From an uncultured Collinsella sp. (GTDB lineage Bacteria > Actinomycetota > Coriobacteriia > Coriobacteriales > Coriobacteriaceae): a stretch of DNA of 64,000 nucleotides. The stretch's first letter is position 1. The number at the start of each line of letters is the position of its first letter. The DNA is taken from NCBI GenBank assembly GCA_947507155.1, contig CANNOC010000001.1:1-64000 (forward strand). Direction: 5' to 3'. The notes beneath the pieces were generated by a model. It did no database searches, was not told where the DNA came from, and saw nothing but the letters and a program-made list of their open reading frames with translations. Made by a program: the position numbers and the translations under genes. Shown piece after piece: positions 27,661 to 36,657 of the stretch.

Positions 27661-28644
27661 ATGGCCCAATACGCTGCCAACGAAATCGAAAACATGCCCG
27701 ATAGCCCTGTGGCCCGTGAGGATTTGGGCGCGGGCGGTATTCCCAGGGGCGCCGGCGCACGCTCCCCGCTGTTCTGGAAAGTTTTGCTACTTTCGGTGGC
27801 GGTCATCTGGGGCTACTCCTTTACCACTATGAAGGACGCACTCGGCACCATTCCGGTGTTCGAGCTGCTCTATGTACGCTTTCTGCCTGCAGCGTTGGTC
27901 ATGTTTGCCGTCTTCCACAAGCGCATCACTGCACATTTCAACGCTCGCAATCTGATCGTTGGCCTGAGTATGGGCGTGCTCATGTGGGCGGCCTATGCGT
28001 TGCAGACGGTCGGTCTGGCATATACTACGGCGGGCAAGAATGCTTTTTTGACGGGCACGTATTGCATCCTCGTGCCGTTCGCGAGCTATTTTCTGAGCGG
28101 AGAAAAACTCACCCGCTATAACCTGGGCGCGGCACTGCTGTGCTTGGCGGGCATTGGCTTGGTGGCGCTCGATAGCGTCGAGTTCAACATCGGTGACGTC
28201 ATTACGCTGGCAGGCGCGGTCTTCTTCGCCATCCAGATGGCGGTGACCGCCAAGTACGGTCGCAAAATGGACATCAACGTTATCACGTTTTGGATGTTTG
28301 TGGGCAACGGCGTGCTGAGCCTGGTCTCGTCGCTGCTATTCGAGACCCAGGCGCCTCTGTCCGTGTGGACGCCGAACTTTATCGGTGTGATGGCGTTTCT
28401 CTCGGTGGGCTGCACATGCGTGGCTCTGCTCATCCAAAACGTCGGCCTGGCGCATGTCCCGGCTTCGACGGGCTCGCTGCTCCTTTCGATGGAGTCGCCT
28501 TCGGGCGTGTTGTTTTCGGTGCTGCTGATGGGGGAGGCGCTCACCTCGCGCCTGCTCGCCGGCTTCGTGCTTATCTTCCTGTCGATTATCTTGAGTGAGA
28601 CTCACTTCGATTTTTTGCGCAAAAAGCCGCGCCCGCAATTGTAA
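27661..28644 (+). CDS. EamA/DMT-family transporter
   Basis: ten hydrophobic segments; WGYSFTTMKDALGTIPVFELLYVRFLPAALVMF; FLTGTYCILVPFASYFLSGEKLT. Confidence 0.9.
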   Translation: MAQYAANEIENMPDSPVAREDLGAGGIPRGAGARSPLFWKVLLLSVAVIWGYSFTTMKDALGTIPVFELLYVRFLPAALVMFAVFHKRITAHFNARNLIVGLSMGVLMWAAYALQTVGLAYTTAGKNAFLTGTYCILVPFASYFLSGEKLTRYNLGAALLCLAGIGLVALDSVEFNIGDVITLAGAVFFAIQMAVTAKYGRKMDINVITFWMFVGNGVLSLVSSLLFETQAPLSVWTPNFIGVMAFLSVGCTCVALLIQNVGLAHVPASTGSLLLSMESPSGVLFSVLLMGEALTSRLLAGFVLIFLSIILSETHFDFLRKKPRPQL

Positions 28645-28656
28645 ACAACTTGTTGC

Positions 28657-28684
28657 GCCGCCCTCCCAGGGCGGCATTTTTTAT
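28657..28684 (+). terminator. rho-independent terminator
   Basis: gccgccctcccagggcggcattttttat. Confidence 0.85.
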
Positions 28685-28760
28685 GCGTCGCCCTTAAAGT
28701 TGTACCTTGCACTTTATGCTATCAAAGTGCTTGCTGCAAAAACGTTACTGGAGGGCATCT

Positions 28761-30059
28761 ATGGCACCAGCTTTGTCCGATTTTCAACCGCAACCAGCGC
28801 CCAAGGCTACCGCAGCGGCGCAGGCCGCTATCGGTGACGGTCTTGTTGCAGAAGCTCAGACTTTTGCAGACGAGCTTGCTGTGTGGCGACACGATCTACA
28901 CCAGATGCCCGAGCTGGGTAACAACCTTCCGCAGACGTCCGCCTTTATCCAGGCGCGTCTGGACGAGATGGATATTCCCTATGCCGTGCTTGTTGACGGC
29001 TCCTGTGTCGTTGGCCTTATCGGTGCCGGCGCGGCAGCTGCTGCTCGGGGTAACGGTACGTGCACGGACAAGCAGGCCGGTACGGTCATCATGCTCCGCG
29101 GCGACATGGATGCCCTGCCCGTTGCCGAGGAATCCGGCGAGCCCTTTGCATCCACCAATGGCTGCATGCATGCTTGCGGTCACGATATGCACGCGACGGC
29201 GCTGCTTGGTGCGGCTCGTATGCTCAAGGCCCGCGAGTCCGAGCTTCTCGACGCCAACGCCACGGTTAAGTTGCTGTTCCAGCCGGGCGAGGAAACCTTT
29301 GAGGGTGCCCGTGCCGCCATCGTCGACGGTCTGCTGCAGAACCCACGCCCCCAGGCGGCTTTTGCCATGCATGTTAACAGCCAATCGCCGCTCGGCCTGG
29401 TGCTCTATGGGAGTCCGGCGCTTTCGGGCGTGTACGGTTTCCGCATCACGCTGCAGGGCAAGGGCGGCCATGGCTCGAGCCCCGAGATCTGCATCGACCC
29501 CATCACGGCCGGCGTCCATGTGCACCTGGCGCTTCAGGAGCTTATCGCTCGCGAAGTGCCGGCGGCCAAGGAGGTCGCACTGACCGTGGGTAAGTTTGCC
29601 GGTGGTCAAGCGGCCAACGTCATCCCAGATACCTGCGTGCTCGAAGGCACGCTGCGCGGCTTTGACGTTGAGCTCATGGAGCACCTCAAGGAGCGTATCG
29701 CCGAGGTCGTCAACGGCGTGGCCGCAACGTATCGCACGCCGGCCACCATCGAGACGCTCTCGGATGTTCCCCCGCTCGTGCTCGATGACGACGTGACCCA
29801 GGCTTCGCTTGGCTACGTGGGTGCGACGCTGCCCAAGGCCGCCTTCTTGCCGCTGTTCCATGCCATGGCGAGCGAGGACTTTGCGCTTATCTCGAGTGAG
29901 ATCCCGAGTGCGTACTTTACCGTGGGCGCTGCCGTGACTGATACGGACGAGCATTTTGCTCAGCATCATCCCAAGGCACGTTTTAGCGATGCCGAGCTTC
30001 CCCTTGGCGCCGCGGCTTATGCCGCCGTCGCTTTGGGCTACATCGCCGACCACCGGTAG
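28761..30059 (+). CDS. M20-family amidohydrolase/peptidase (hippurate hydrolase-like)
   Basis: WRHDLHQMPELGNNLPQT; MLRGDMDALPV; NGCMHACGHDMHATALLGAA; GKGGHGSSPEICIDPI; RBS GGAGGG before ATG 28761. Confidence 0.92.
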   Translation: MAPALSDFQPQPAPKATAAAQAAIGDGLVAEAQTFADELAVWRHDLHQMPELGNNLPQTSAFIQARLDEMDIPYAVLVDGSCVVGLIGAGAAAAARGNGTCTDKQAGTVIMLRGDMDALPVAEESGEPFASTNGCMHACGHDMHATALLGAARMLKARESELLDANATVKLLFQPGEETFEGARAAIVDGLLQNPRPQAAFAMHVNSQSPLGLVLYGSPALSGVYGFRITLQGKGGHGSSPEICIDPITAGVHVHLALQELIAREVPAAKEVALTVGKFAGGQAANVIPDTCVLEGTLRGFDVELMEHLKERIAEVVNGVAATYRTPATIETLSDVPPLVLDDDVTQASLGYVGATLPKAAFLPLFHAMASEDFALISSEIPSAYFTVGAAVTDTDEHFAQHHPKARFSDAELPLGAAAYAAVALGYIADHR

Positions 30060-30255
30060 CACCCAATCTTGCTACTCGTTTGTTTAAGATGGTCGGCGGC
30101 ACCGTGGGCGCCATCGTTTCGGGTGTGCTGTCCGATGCCACGGGCTCTTTTGCGAGCACCTGGATTGTCTGCTTGGTGTGCTCGGTGGCTATGTTGGTGT
30201 TTCTGCTGGCGTCTGAGCCCATCGCCGCCAAGCTGCGTGCAAGCGTGGCGGGGGG
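30059..30255 (+). pseudogene. C-terminal remnant of an MFS transporter
   Basis: frame reading APNLATRLFKMVGGTVGAIVSGVLSDATGSFASTWIVCLVCSVAMLVFLLASEPIAAKLRAS starts at the M20 stop with no start codon or RBS; resembles the last two TM helices of MFS proteins. Confidence 0.7.
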
Positions 30256-30369
30256 AGTAGACGTCCGTCGCTCTTTTCTGTTTGCCCCGTTCTGTTTGTG
30301 GCCGCCCTGGAAGCCGAATGGATGCTCGTACCATCATTCGGTTTCCAAGGCGGTCACGGGCCTACGAAA

Positions 30370-30433
30370 TGATCCGTTTTCCTCCGTCCCCAAGGGATCA
30401 CGTGATCCGAAGGGGACGGAGGAAAACGGGTCA
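30370..30433. repeat. 64-nt near-perfect palindrome containing GGGGACGGAGGAAAACGGGTCA
   Basis: tgatccgttttcctccgtcccc (30370-30391) / ggggacggaggaaaacgggtca (30412-30433), 21/22; centre ggatcacgtgatcc is a perfect 14-bp palindrome. Confidence 0.9.
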
Positions 30434-30439
30434 CAAACA

Positions 30440-30499
30440 GCGGCGGCGCATCTGGCCGAACGAGTCCCCATACCCTCGTTCGGTCAGACGCGCCGCCGC
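30440..30499. repeat. 25-bp hairpin with 10-nt loop upstream of hisS
   Basis: gcggcggcgcatctggccgaacgag / ctcgttcggtcagacgcgccgccgc, 23/25 complementary. Confidence 0.85.
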
Positions 30500-30564
30500 G
30501 TTGCTGCTTTGTGCCGTATAATGTCCACTATCTATGACGCGATACAAAAGAAAGGTGTTTGCCC

Positions 30565-31878
30565 ATGCAGGCACAGAAGGCGGAGGGAACCCGCGACCTT
30601 ATCGGCGCCGAGATGCGCGCCTGGCAAAAGATGCAGCAGATTGCGGCCAGCGTATTCGAGCCGTTTGGCTTTAAGCCCATCGAGACGCCCGCGATCGAGC
30701 AGGTGGACGTGTTTGTCCACGGCATCGGCCAGTCGACCGACGTCGTGCGCAAGGAGATGTTCCGCGTGTTTAGCGGCGCCAACCTGGAGCGCGTCTTTAC
30801 CGAAGGCACCGATACCAAGCTTAAGCCCAAGCAGCGCCTGGCGCTTCGTCCCGAGGGCACGGCCGGTGTGGTGCGCGCCGTCGTGGAGAACAACCTGGTG
30901 CCCCAGGGCTCCACGCCGTTTAAGGCTTACTACGCCGAGGCCATGTTCCGCGGCGAGCGTCCCCAGAAGGGCCGCCTGCGCCAGTTCCATCAGGTGGGCA
31001 TCGAGTGGCTCGGCGCTCCCGATCCGGCGGCAGACGCCGAGTGCATCATCATGCTCATGGAGTTCTACAAGCGTCTGGGCTTCGATCTTTCCAAGCTCCG
31101 TCTGCTCATTAACTCGATGGGCGATCCCCAGTGCCGTCCGGCCTATCGCGAGCAGGTTAAGCAGTTCATTCTCGACCACGCCGACGAGATGTGCGACGAG
31201 TGCCGCGAGCGCGCCGAGCTTAACCCGCTGCGCGCCTTCGACTGCAAGAACGACCATTGCCGCGAGATCATGGCCGAGGCTCCGCTGATGGGTGACAACC
31301 TGTGCGACGAGTGCCGCGAGCACTACGAGCAGGTCAAGCGCTATCTGGATGCCGCCGGTATCGAGTATGTCGAGGATCCCACCTTGGTGCGCGGCCTGGA
31401 CTACTACACCCGTACCGTCTTTGAGGTCGAGGCCCCTGGCGTCGGCGTCGGCTCCATCGGCGGCGGCGGTCGCTACGACGGCCTGGTCGAGCTCGAGGGC
31501 GGCAAGCCTACGGCCGGCGTCGGCTTCGCCGTCGGTTTTGAGCGCGCCCTGCTGGCCCTACAGGCCTTTGGCGGCGACCTGGGTGCCGATGAGGCCCCGT
31601 GCGTCTACGTCGCCAACGCCGGCAAGGAGTTGCGCCAGAACGTCTTCGCCATTACGCAGGAGCTTCGCGCCGCAGGTATCGTGACCGAGGCCGACTACCA
31701 GGGCCGTTCGCTCAAGGCTCAGTTTAAGCAGGCCGACAAGGTGGGCGCCAAGCTCATTTTGGTCTTGGGCGGCGACGAGCTTGCCGCCGGCAAGGTCAAG
31801 GTGCGCGACATGCAGAGCCATGACGAGGTTCTCGTCGATCTGGCCAATGTGGTCGAGGCGGTTCGCGAGCGCCTGTAG
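30565..31878 (+). CDS. hisS: histidyl-tRNA synthetase
   Basis: KAEGTRDLIGAEMRAWQKMQQIA; RPEGTAGVVRAVVENN; LVRGLDYYTRTVFEV; SIGGGGRYDGLVE. Confidence 0.97.
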   Translation: MQAQKAEGTRDLIGAEMRAWQKMQQIAASVFEPFGFKPIETPAIEQVDVFVHGIGQSTDVVRKEMFRVFSGANLERVFTEGTDTKLKPKQRLALRPEGTAGVVRAVVENNLVPQGSTPFKAYYAEAMFRGERPQKGRLRQFHQVGIEWLGAPDPAADAECIIMLMEFYKRLGFDLSKLRLLINSMGDPQCRPAYREQVKQFILDHADEMCDECRERAELNPLRAFDCKNDHCREIMAEAPLMGDNLCDECREHYEQVKRYLDAAGIEYVEDPTLVRGLDYYTRTVFEVEAPGVGVGSIGGGGRYDGLVELEGGKPTAGVGFAVGFERALLALQAFGGDLGADEAPCVYVANAGKELRQNVFAITQELRAAGIVTEADYQGRSLKAQFKQADKVGAKLILVLGGDELAAGKVKVRDMQSHDEVLVDLANVVEAVRERL

Positions 31879-31936
31879 CGCATCTTTTTGAGCTGCGGGC
31901 CTGCTAACGTGCCCTGCTCGCGGCGAGCGATTGTTA

Positions 31937-31976
31937 CGGGGGTGTTTCGCTTTTATGCGGAATGCCCCCGTTTACG
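31937..31976 (+). terminator. probable hisS terminator
   Basis: cgggggtgtttcgcttttatgcggaatgcccccgttta, imperfect stem. Confidence 0.5.
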
Positions 31977-31990
31977 TATGCCGCCCACCG

Positions 31991-32091
31991 AGAAATACGA
32001 CCATTTAGGGCAAAAACCTTTGCAATGCAGAAAATACTTTTGTGTGGTAAAGCGCAATCAGTGTCGAAAGTATTTCTCAAGCGCCTATAAT
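31991..32091. promoter_or_regulatory. ppc upstream region: AGAAATACTTT-type repeats and -10 TATAAT
   Basis: agaaatac (31991), agaaaatacttttg (32029-32042), inverted cgaaagtatttctc (32065-32078), tataat (32086-32091). Confidence 0.6.
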
Positions 32092-32123
32092 GAATACCGC
32101 ATGTTACGTGCATAGAAGGAGGA

Positions 32124-34949
32124 ATGGGAGGAAACGTGGCTGAGAACCTAAGCAACCAGTCTGTACCCGAAGCCGCGGCGCGCGTCGCTGCCGTGGTCAA
32201 CCGCCTCGTTAACCGAATCGGCTCGAATGCCGAGTCCAGGGAGCGTCTCGCCGAGATCGAGATCCCCGAGGAGCTGCGCGACAATCTGGCGCTGTTCTTG
32301 CGCCTGGAGCGCCGTGTGCTTAGCGAGTATGATCCCGAGATCGCGGACCTGTTCGACAAGATTTTGACAGCCGAGATTGTGGTCAATGCCGGCAACCCCG
32401 GTACCTGCGCTGCCGACGAAGCCGTCGACGAGCAGGGCGTGCCCACCGCCGACGAGCCCACTGCCGTGGCATTTCGTGAGGTCGTCGATTTGATCGACAG
32501 CCTGCCGCTCGATAAGCAGCAGGTCATCGTTCGCGCCTTTACGAGCTTTTTCCATCTGGCAAACCTGTCGGAGGAGAACTACCGTGTGGCGCAGCTGCGC
32601 GAGCGCGAGGCCGGTGCGTCGACCGATACCGAGGTCGATCCCGCCAACGAGCTCACCGTCGCCTATCACCAGCTGGTGAATGAGCTGGGCGTCGAGGGCG
32701 CCAACGAGCTGCTCGGCAAGCTCGAGTTCCACCCTGTCTTTACCGCGCATCCCACCGAGGCCCGTCGTAAGGCCGTCGAGGGCAAGATTCGCCGTATCTC
32801 TAACCTGCTGGAGGAGCGTCCGCGTCTGGGCGGCTCCGACCTGGTGGAGAACGAGCGCCATATGCTGCAGGAGATCGACGCCCTGGTGCGTACGAGCCCC
32901 ATCGCGCTCAAGAAGCCCACGCCGGTCGAGGAAGCCGATACCATCATCGACATCTTCGATAACACGCTGTTCGACGTCATCCCCGTCATCTATCGTCGCT
33001 TTGACGACTGGGTGCTGGGCGACAAGGCCGGTACCGTGCCGCCGCTGTGCCCGGCGTTCTTCCATCCCGGCAGCTGGATCGGTTCCGACCGCGACGGTAA
33101 CCCCAACGTCACCGCCAAGGTGAGCCGTGAGGTTGCCGCCAAGTACTTCACCCACATGGTGCTCAAGCTCGAGGACAAGTGCCGCCACATTGGCCGCAAC
33201 CTCACGCTCGAGGCCACCTACAGCAAGCCGTCTGCCGAGCTCATCAACCTGTGGAACCATCAGGTCGAGATGAGCCCTCGGTACACGGCCCGCGCCGAGC
33301 TGATCTCCGAGCACGAGCCGCATCGCGCCGTCATGCTTGTCATGGCCGACCGTCTGAACGCCACCGTGCGCCGTATCACCGACACCATGTACCACAGCGC
33401 CGACGAGTTCCTGGATGACCTGCGCGTCGTCCAGCGTTCGCTGGCCGCCTGCGGTGCCGTCCGTGCCGCCTACGGCCCGGTCCAGACCATCATCTGGCAA
33501 GTCGAGTCCTTCGGCTTCCATATGGTCGAGATGGAGTTCCGTCAGCACTCCGTGGTGCATGCCCGCGCCCTCAAGGATATCCACGAGAACGGTATCCATG
33601 GCGACCTGCAGCCCATGACGCGCGAAGTCATCGATACCTTCCGTGCTATCGGCTCCATCCAAAAGCGCTACGGCAAGAAGATGGCGCACCGCTACATCAT
33701 CTCGTTTACCAAGAGCGCCCAGCATGTGGCCGACGTCTTTGAGCTTGCCCACCTGTCCTTTGCACACGAGGAGGATGTCCCCGAGCTCGACGTGATCCCG
33801 CTGTTCGAGCAGCTCGAGGACCTCGAGGGCTGCGTCGACGTGCTCGATCAGATGCTTACGCTGCCTGTGGTGCAAAAGCGCCTTGCCCAGACCAACCGCC
33901 GCATGGAGGTCATGCTGGGCTATTCCGACTCCTCCAAGGATGCCGGTCCTACCACGGCCATGCTCGCGCTGCACTCCGCGCAGGAGCGCATTGCCAAGTG
34001 GGCCGAGAAGAACGATATCGACCTGGTGCTCATGCACGGTCGCGGCGGTGCCGTGGGCCGTGGCGGCGGCCCGGCCAACAAGGCCGTGCTGGCGCAGCCC
34101 AAGGGTTCGGTCAACTGCTTCTTTAAGCTCACCGAGCAGGGCGAGGTCATCTTTGCCCGTTACGGCAACCGCACGCTGGCTCAGCGCCATGTTGAGTCCG
34201 TTGCCGCCGCAACGCTTTTGCAGTCGGCCCCGAGTGTCGAGAAGACCAACACCGAGACCACGCAGAAGTTCTGGGATATGGCCGAGAAGCTTAACGCCGC
34301 AAGCCACGAGCGCTATCTGGACCTGCTGAACACCGAGGACTTTACACCGTGGTTCTCGACCGTGACGCCGCTGACCGAGGTCGGTCTGCTGCCGATTGGC
34401 TCGCGTCCCGCCAAGCGCGGCTTGGGCGCCAAGTCGCTCGACGACCTGCGTACCATTCCGTGGATCTTCAGCTGGAGCCAGGCGCGCATTAACCTGGCCG
34501 CTTGGTACGGCCTGGGCACCGCCTGCGAGCAGCTGGGCGACCTTGACCAGCTCAAGGCTGCCTACCAGGAGTGGCCGTTCTTCCGCACCTTTATCGACAA
34601 CATCGAGATGTCGATCGCCAAGACCGACCAGCGCATCGCCAAGATGTATCTGCACCTGGGCGATCGCCAGGATCTGTCCGAGAAGGTCTTCACCGAGATG
34701 CAGCTCACGCGTAAGTGGGTCCTTGCCATCGTCGGTGACGAGTGGCCGCTGCAGCGCCGCCGCGTGCTCGGCTGCGCTGTCCGCGTGCGCAACCCCTACG
34801 TCGACGCCCTGTCCATCGCCCAGGTCCGCGCCCTTCGCGAGGTGCGTATGAACCAGGACGAGATGGCCGAGGAGAAGAAGGCCGAGTACATGAGCCTGAT
34901 TCTTTCGACTGTGACCGGCGTCTCGGCAGGATTGCAGAACACGGGGTAA
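32124..34949 (+). CDS. ppc: phosphoenolpyruvate carboxylase
   Basis: VFTAHPTEARRKAVEGKI; GSDRDGNPNVTAKV; GYSDSSKDAGPTTAM; LMHGRGGAVGRGGGPANKAVLAQPKGSV; terminal QNTG. Confidence 0.97.
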   Translation: MGGNVAENLSNQSVPEAAARVAAVVNRLVNRIGSNAESRERLAEIEIPEELRDNLALFLRLERRVLSEYDPEIADLFDKILTAEIVVNAGNPGTCAADEAVDEQGVPTADEPTAVAFREVVDLIDSLPLDKQQVIVRAFTSFFHLANLSEENYRVAQLREREAGASTDTEVDPANELTVAYHQLVNELGVEGANELLGKLEFHPVFTAHPTEARRKAVEGKIRRISNLLEERPRLGGSDLVENERHMLQEIDALVRTSPIALKKPTPVEEADTIIDIFDNTLFDVIPVIYRRFDDWVLGDKAGTVPPLCPAFFHPGSWIGSDRDGNPNVTAKVSREVAAKYFTHMVLKLEDKCRHIGRNLTLEATYSKPSAELINLWNHQVEMSPRYTARAELISEHEPHRAVMLVMADRLNATVRRITDTMYHSADEFLDDLRVVQRSLAACGAVRAAYGPVQTIIWQVESFGFHMVEMEFRQHSVVHARALKDIHENGIHGDLQPMTREVIDTFRAIGSIQKRYGKKMAHRYIISFTKSAQHVADVFELAHLSFAHEEDVPELDVIPLFEQLEDLEGCVDVLDQMLTLPVVQKRLAQTNRRMEVMLGYSDSSKDAGPTTAMLALHSAQERIAKWAEKNDIDLVLMHGRGGAVGRGGGPANKAVLAQPKGSVNCFFKLTEQGEVIFARYGNRTLAQRHVESVAAATLLQSAPSVEKTNTETTQKFWDMAEKLNAASHERYLDLLNTEDFTPWFSTVTPLTEVGLLPIGSRPAKRGLGAKSLDDLRTIPWIFSWSQARINLAAWYGLGTACEQLGDLDQLKAAYQEWPFFRTFIDNIEMSIAKTDQRIAKMYLHLGDRQDLSEKVFTEMQLTRKWVLAIVGDEWPLQRRRVLGCAVRVRNPYVDALSIAQVRALREVRMNQDEMAEEKKAEYMSLILSTVTGVSAGLQNTG

Positions 34950-34972
34950 TCGATAGCCCTGTGGCTCTCACC

Positions 34973-35099
34973 GGGACCCGATGGGTTTCCCTCTGAATGC
35001 GTCCTCGCACTTGAAGCCCCCTTATCCTACTCCTTCGGAGCTGCGGATAAGGGGGCTTCGTGCTGCGGAATGCATTCAGAGGGAAACCCGTCGGGTCCC
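34973..35099. repeat. composite palindrome, family A copy 1
   Basis: outer 28-bp arms 34973-35000 / 35072-35099 (27/28); spacers GTCCTCGCACTT and GTGCTGCGGAAT; inner 15-bp arms gaagcccccttatcc / ggataagggggcttc. Confidence 0.9.
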
Positions 35100-35173
35100 T
35101 TCGTCCTCGGTCTTCAGGGATTAAAGCTGAGGAGAAGAATGATGCATTGGGCGCTTCGCACCTTACAGCTGTG

Positions 35174-35210
35174 ACGGCCGCGGTCCCGTTTGGGATCACG
35201 GCCGTTTTGT
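35174..35210 (+). terminator. terminator-like hairpin
   Basis: acggccgcggtcccgtttgggatcacggccgttttgt. Confidence 0.65.
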
Positions 35211-35330
35211 TGTGGGTCAAATATGAACGTTGTGTTAATGAGTCGGTGGACGGTGGAGTTTTTCGGTGAGCGGCGTATCCTTCCAACGGTTTATCTAGTG
35301 TGTCAGTTGAAAGGAAGAGGGCGCTCGTCA

Positions 35331-36608
35331 TTGTTTGAATGTGAACTGCCGTTTGACCACAAGACGTTGCATCTGGAGCTTGAGGATAAGAACTTCGCGG
35401 GTGTGATGGAAGGTCATCAAAACGAGTTTAAAACCACGAAATCGCAGGAAGAGCTGGTGGAGGAGTCGCTTGCCAACCCTTATGGCTCGCCTTCGCTCGA
35501 GGAGCTTTGCGCTGGCAAGAAGGATATTGTCATTATTAGCTCCGACCATACGCGCCCCGTTCCCTCGCGTGTGACGATGCCTATTCTGCTGCATCACATC
35601 CATTCCGCTGCGCCCGAGGCTCGCGTGCGTATTTTGGTTGCTACGGGTATGCATCGTCCGTCGACGCACGAGGAGCTCGTCAACAAGTACGGCGAGGAAA
35701 TTGTTGCCAACGAGGAAATCGTTATGCACGTCGCGACTGACGACAGCATGATGAAAAAGATCGGCACCCTGCCTTCTGGTGGCGAGTGCATCATCAATAA
35801 GATTGCCGTCGATTGCGATCTGCTGCTTGCCGAGGGCTTTATTGAGCCGCACTTCTTTGCTGGTTTCTCCGGCAGCCGCAAGTCCGTCCTGCCTGGCATC
35901 GCCAGCTACAAGACCATCATGTACAACCACAACGGCCAGTTTGTGAACGATTCCCATTCGCGTGCCGGCAACCTGTGCCATAACCACGTGAGCGAGGACA
36001 TGTTTGCCGCTGCCGAGATGGCTCACCTTGCCTTTGTGCTGAACGTGGTGCTCAACGGCAAGCACGAGGTCATTGGCTCCTTCGCCGGCGACATCCACAA
36101 GGCACACGAGGCCGGCTGCGAGTTCGTAAAGAGCCTTGCCGGCGTTGAGCCCGTCGAGTGCGAGATTGCCATCACCACCAACGGCGGCTACCCGCTCGAC
36201 CAGAACATCTACCAGGCCGTGAAGGGCATGTGCTCTGCCGAGGCCACGCTTCCCGAGGGCGGTGTGATTATCGACGTTGCCGGTTGTGCCGACGGTCACG
36301 GTGGCGAGGGCTTCTATCACAACATCGCCGACAACGATCCGGCAGAGTTTGAGCGTGCCTGCATCGATCGTCCCAAGGACGAGACCCTGCCCGATCAGTG
36401 GACGAGCCAGATTTTCGCCCGCATCCTGGCACATCACCCTGTGATCATGGTTACCGACCTGTGCGATCACCAGATGATTAAGGATATGCACATGACGCCG
36501 GTCAACACCCTCGAGGAGGCGCTCAAGCTCGCCTTTGAGATGAAGGGTGCCGATGCCAAGGTGGCCGTCATTCCCGATGGCCTGGGCGTTGTCGTCGCTC
36601 AGCACTAG
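35331..36608 (+). CDS. larA: nickel-dependent lactate racemase LarA
   Basis: ISSDHTRPVPSRVTMPILLHHI; LVATGMHRPSTHEE; EPHFFAGFSGSRKSVLPGIAS; probable TTG start after GGAAGAGG. Confidence 0.9.
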   Translation: MFECELPFDHKTLHLELEDKNFAGVMEGHQNEFKTTKSQEELVEESLANPYGSPSLEELCAGKKDIVIISSDHTRPVPSRVTMPILLHHIHSAAPEARVRILVATGMHRPSTHEELVNKYGEEIVANEEIVMHVATDDSMMKKIGTLPSGGECIINKIAVDCDLLLAEGFIEPHFFAGFSGSRKSVLPGIASYKTIMYNHNGQFVNDSHSRAGNLCHNHVSEDMFAAAEMAHLAFVLNVVLNGKHEVIGSFAGDIHKAHEAGCEFVKSLAGVEPVECEIAITTNGGYPLDQNIYQAVKGMCSAEATLPEGGVIIDVAGCADGHGGEGFYHNIADNDPAEFERACIDRPKDETLPDQWTSQIFARILAHHPVIMVTDLCDHQMIKDMHMTPVNTLEEALKLAFEMKGADAKVAVIPDGLGVVVAQH

Positions 36609-36657
36609 CGCGCGGCCTAAACGAATCGTTTATAACCGACAAGAAAGATAAGGTTTT

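Noticed and set aside
30500-30564. T-box leader upstream of hisS
   Set aside because: No room for a T-box and no T-box sequence or antiterminator recognised; likewise none seen before serS or aspS.
30080-31288. 402-aa ORF
   Set aside because: Only the first ~60 aa (MFS remnant) look real; the rest runs through palindromes and then out of frame through hisS.
32148-34655. 835-aa ORF antisense to ppc
   Set aside because: Mirror-frame artefact of strong GC codon bias; ppc on the plus strand is unequivocal and the antisense translation has no recognisable domain.
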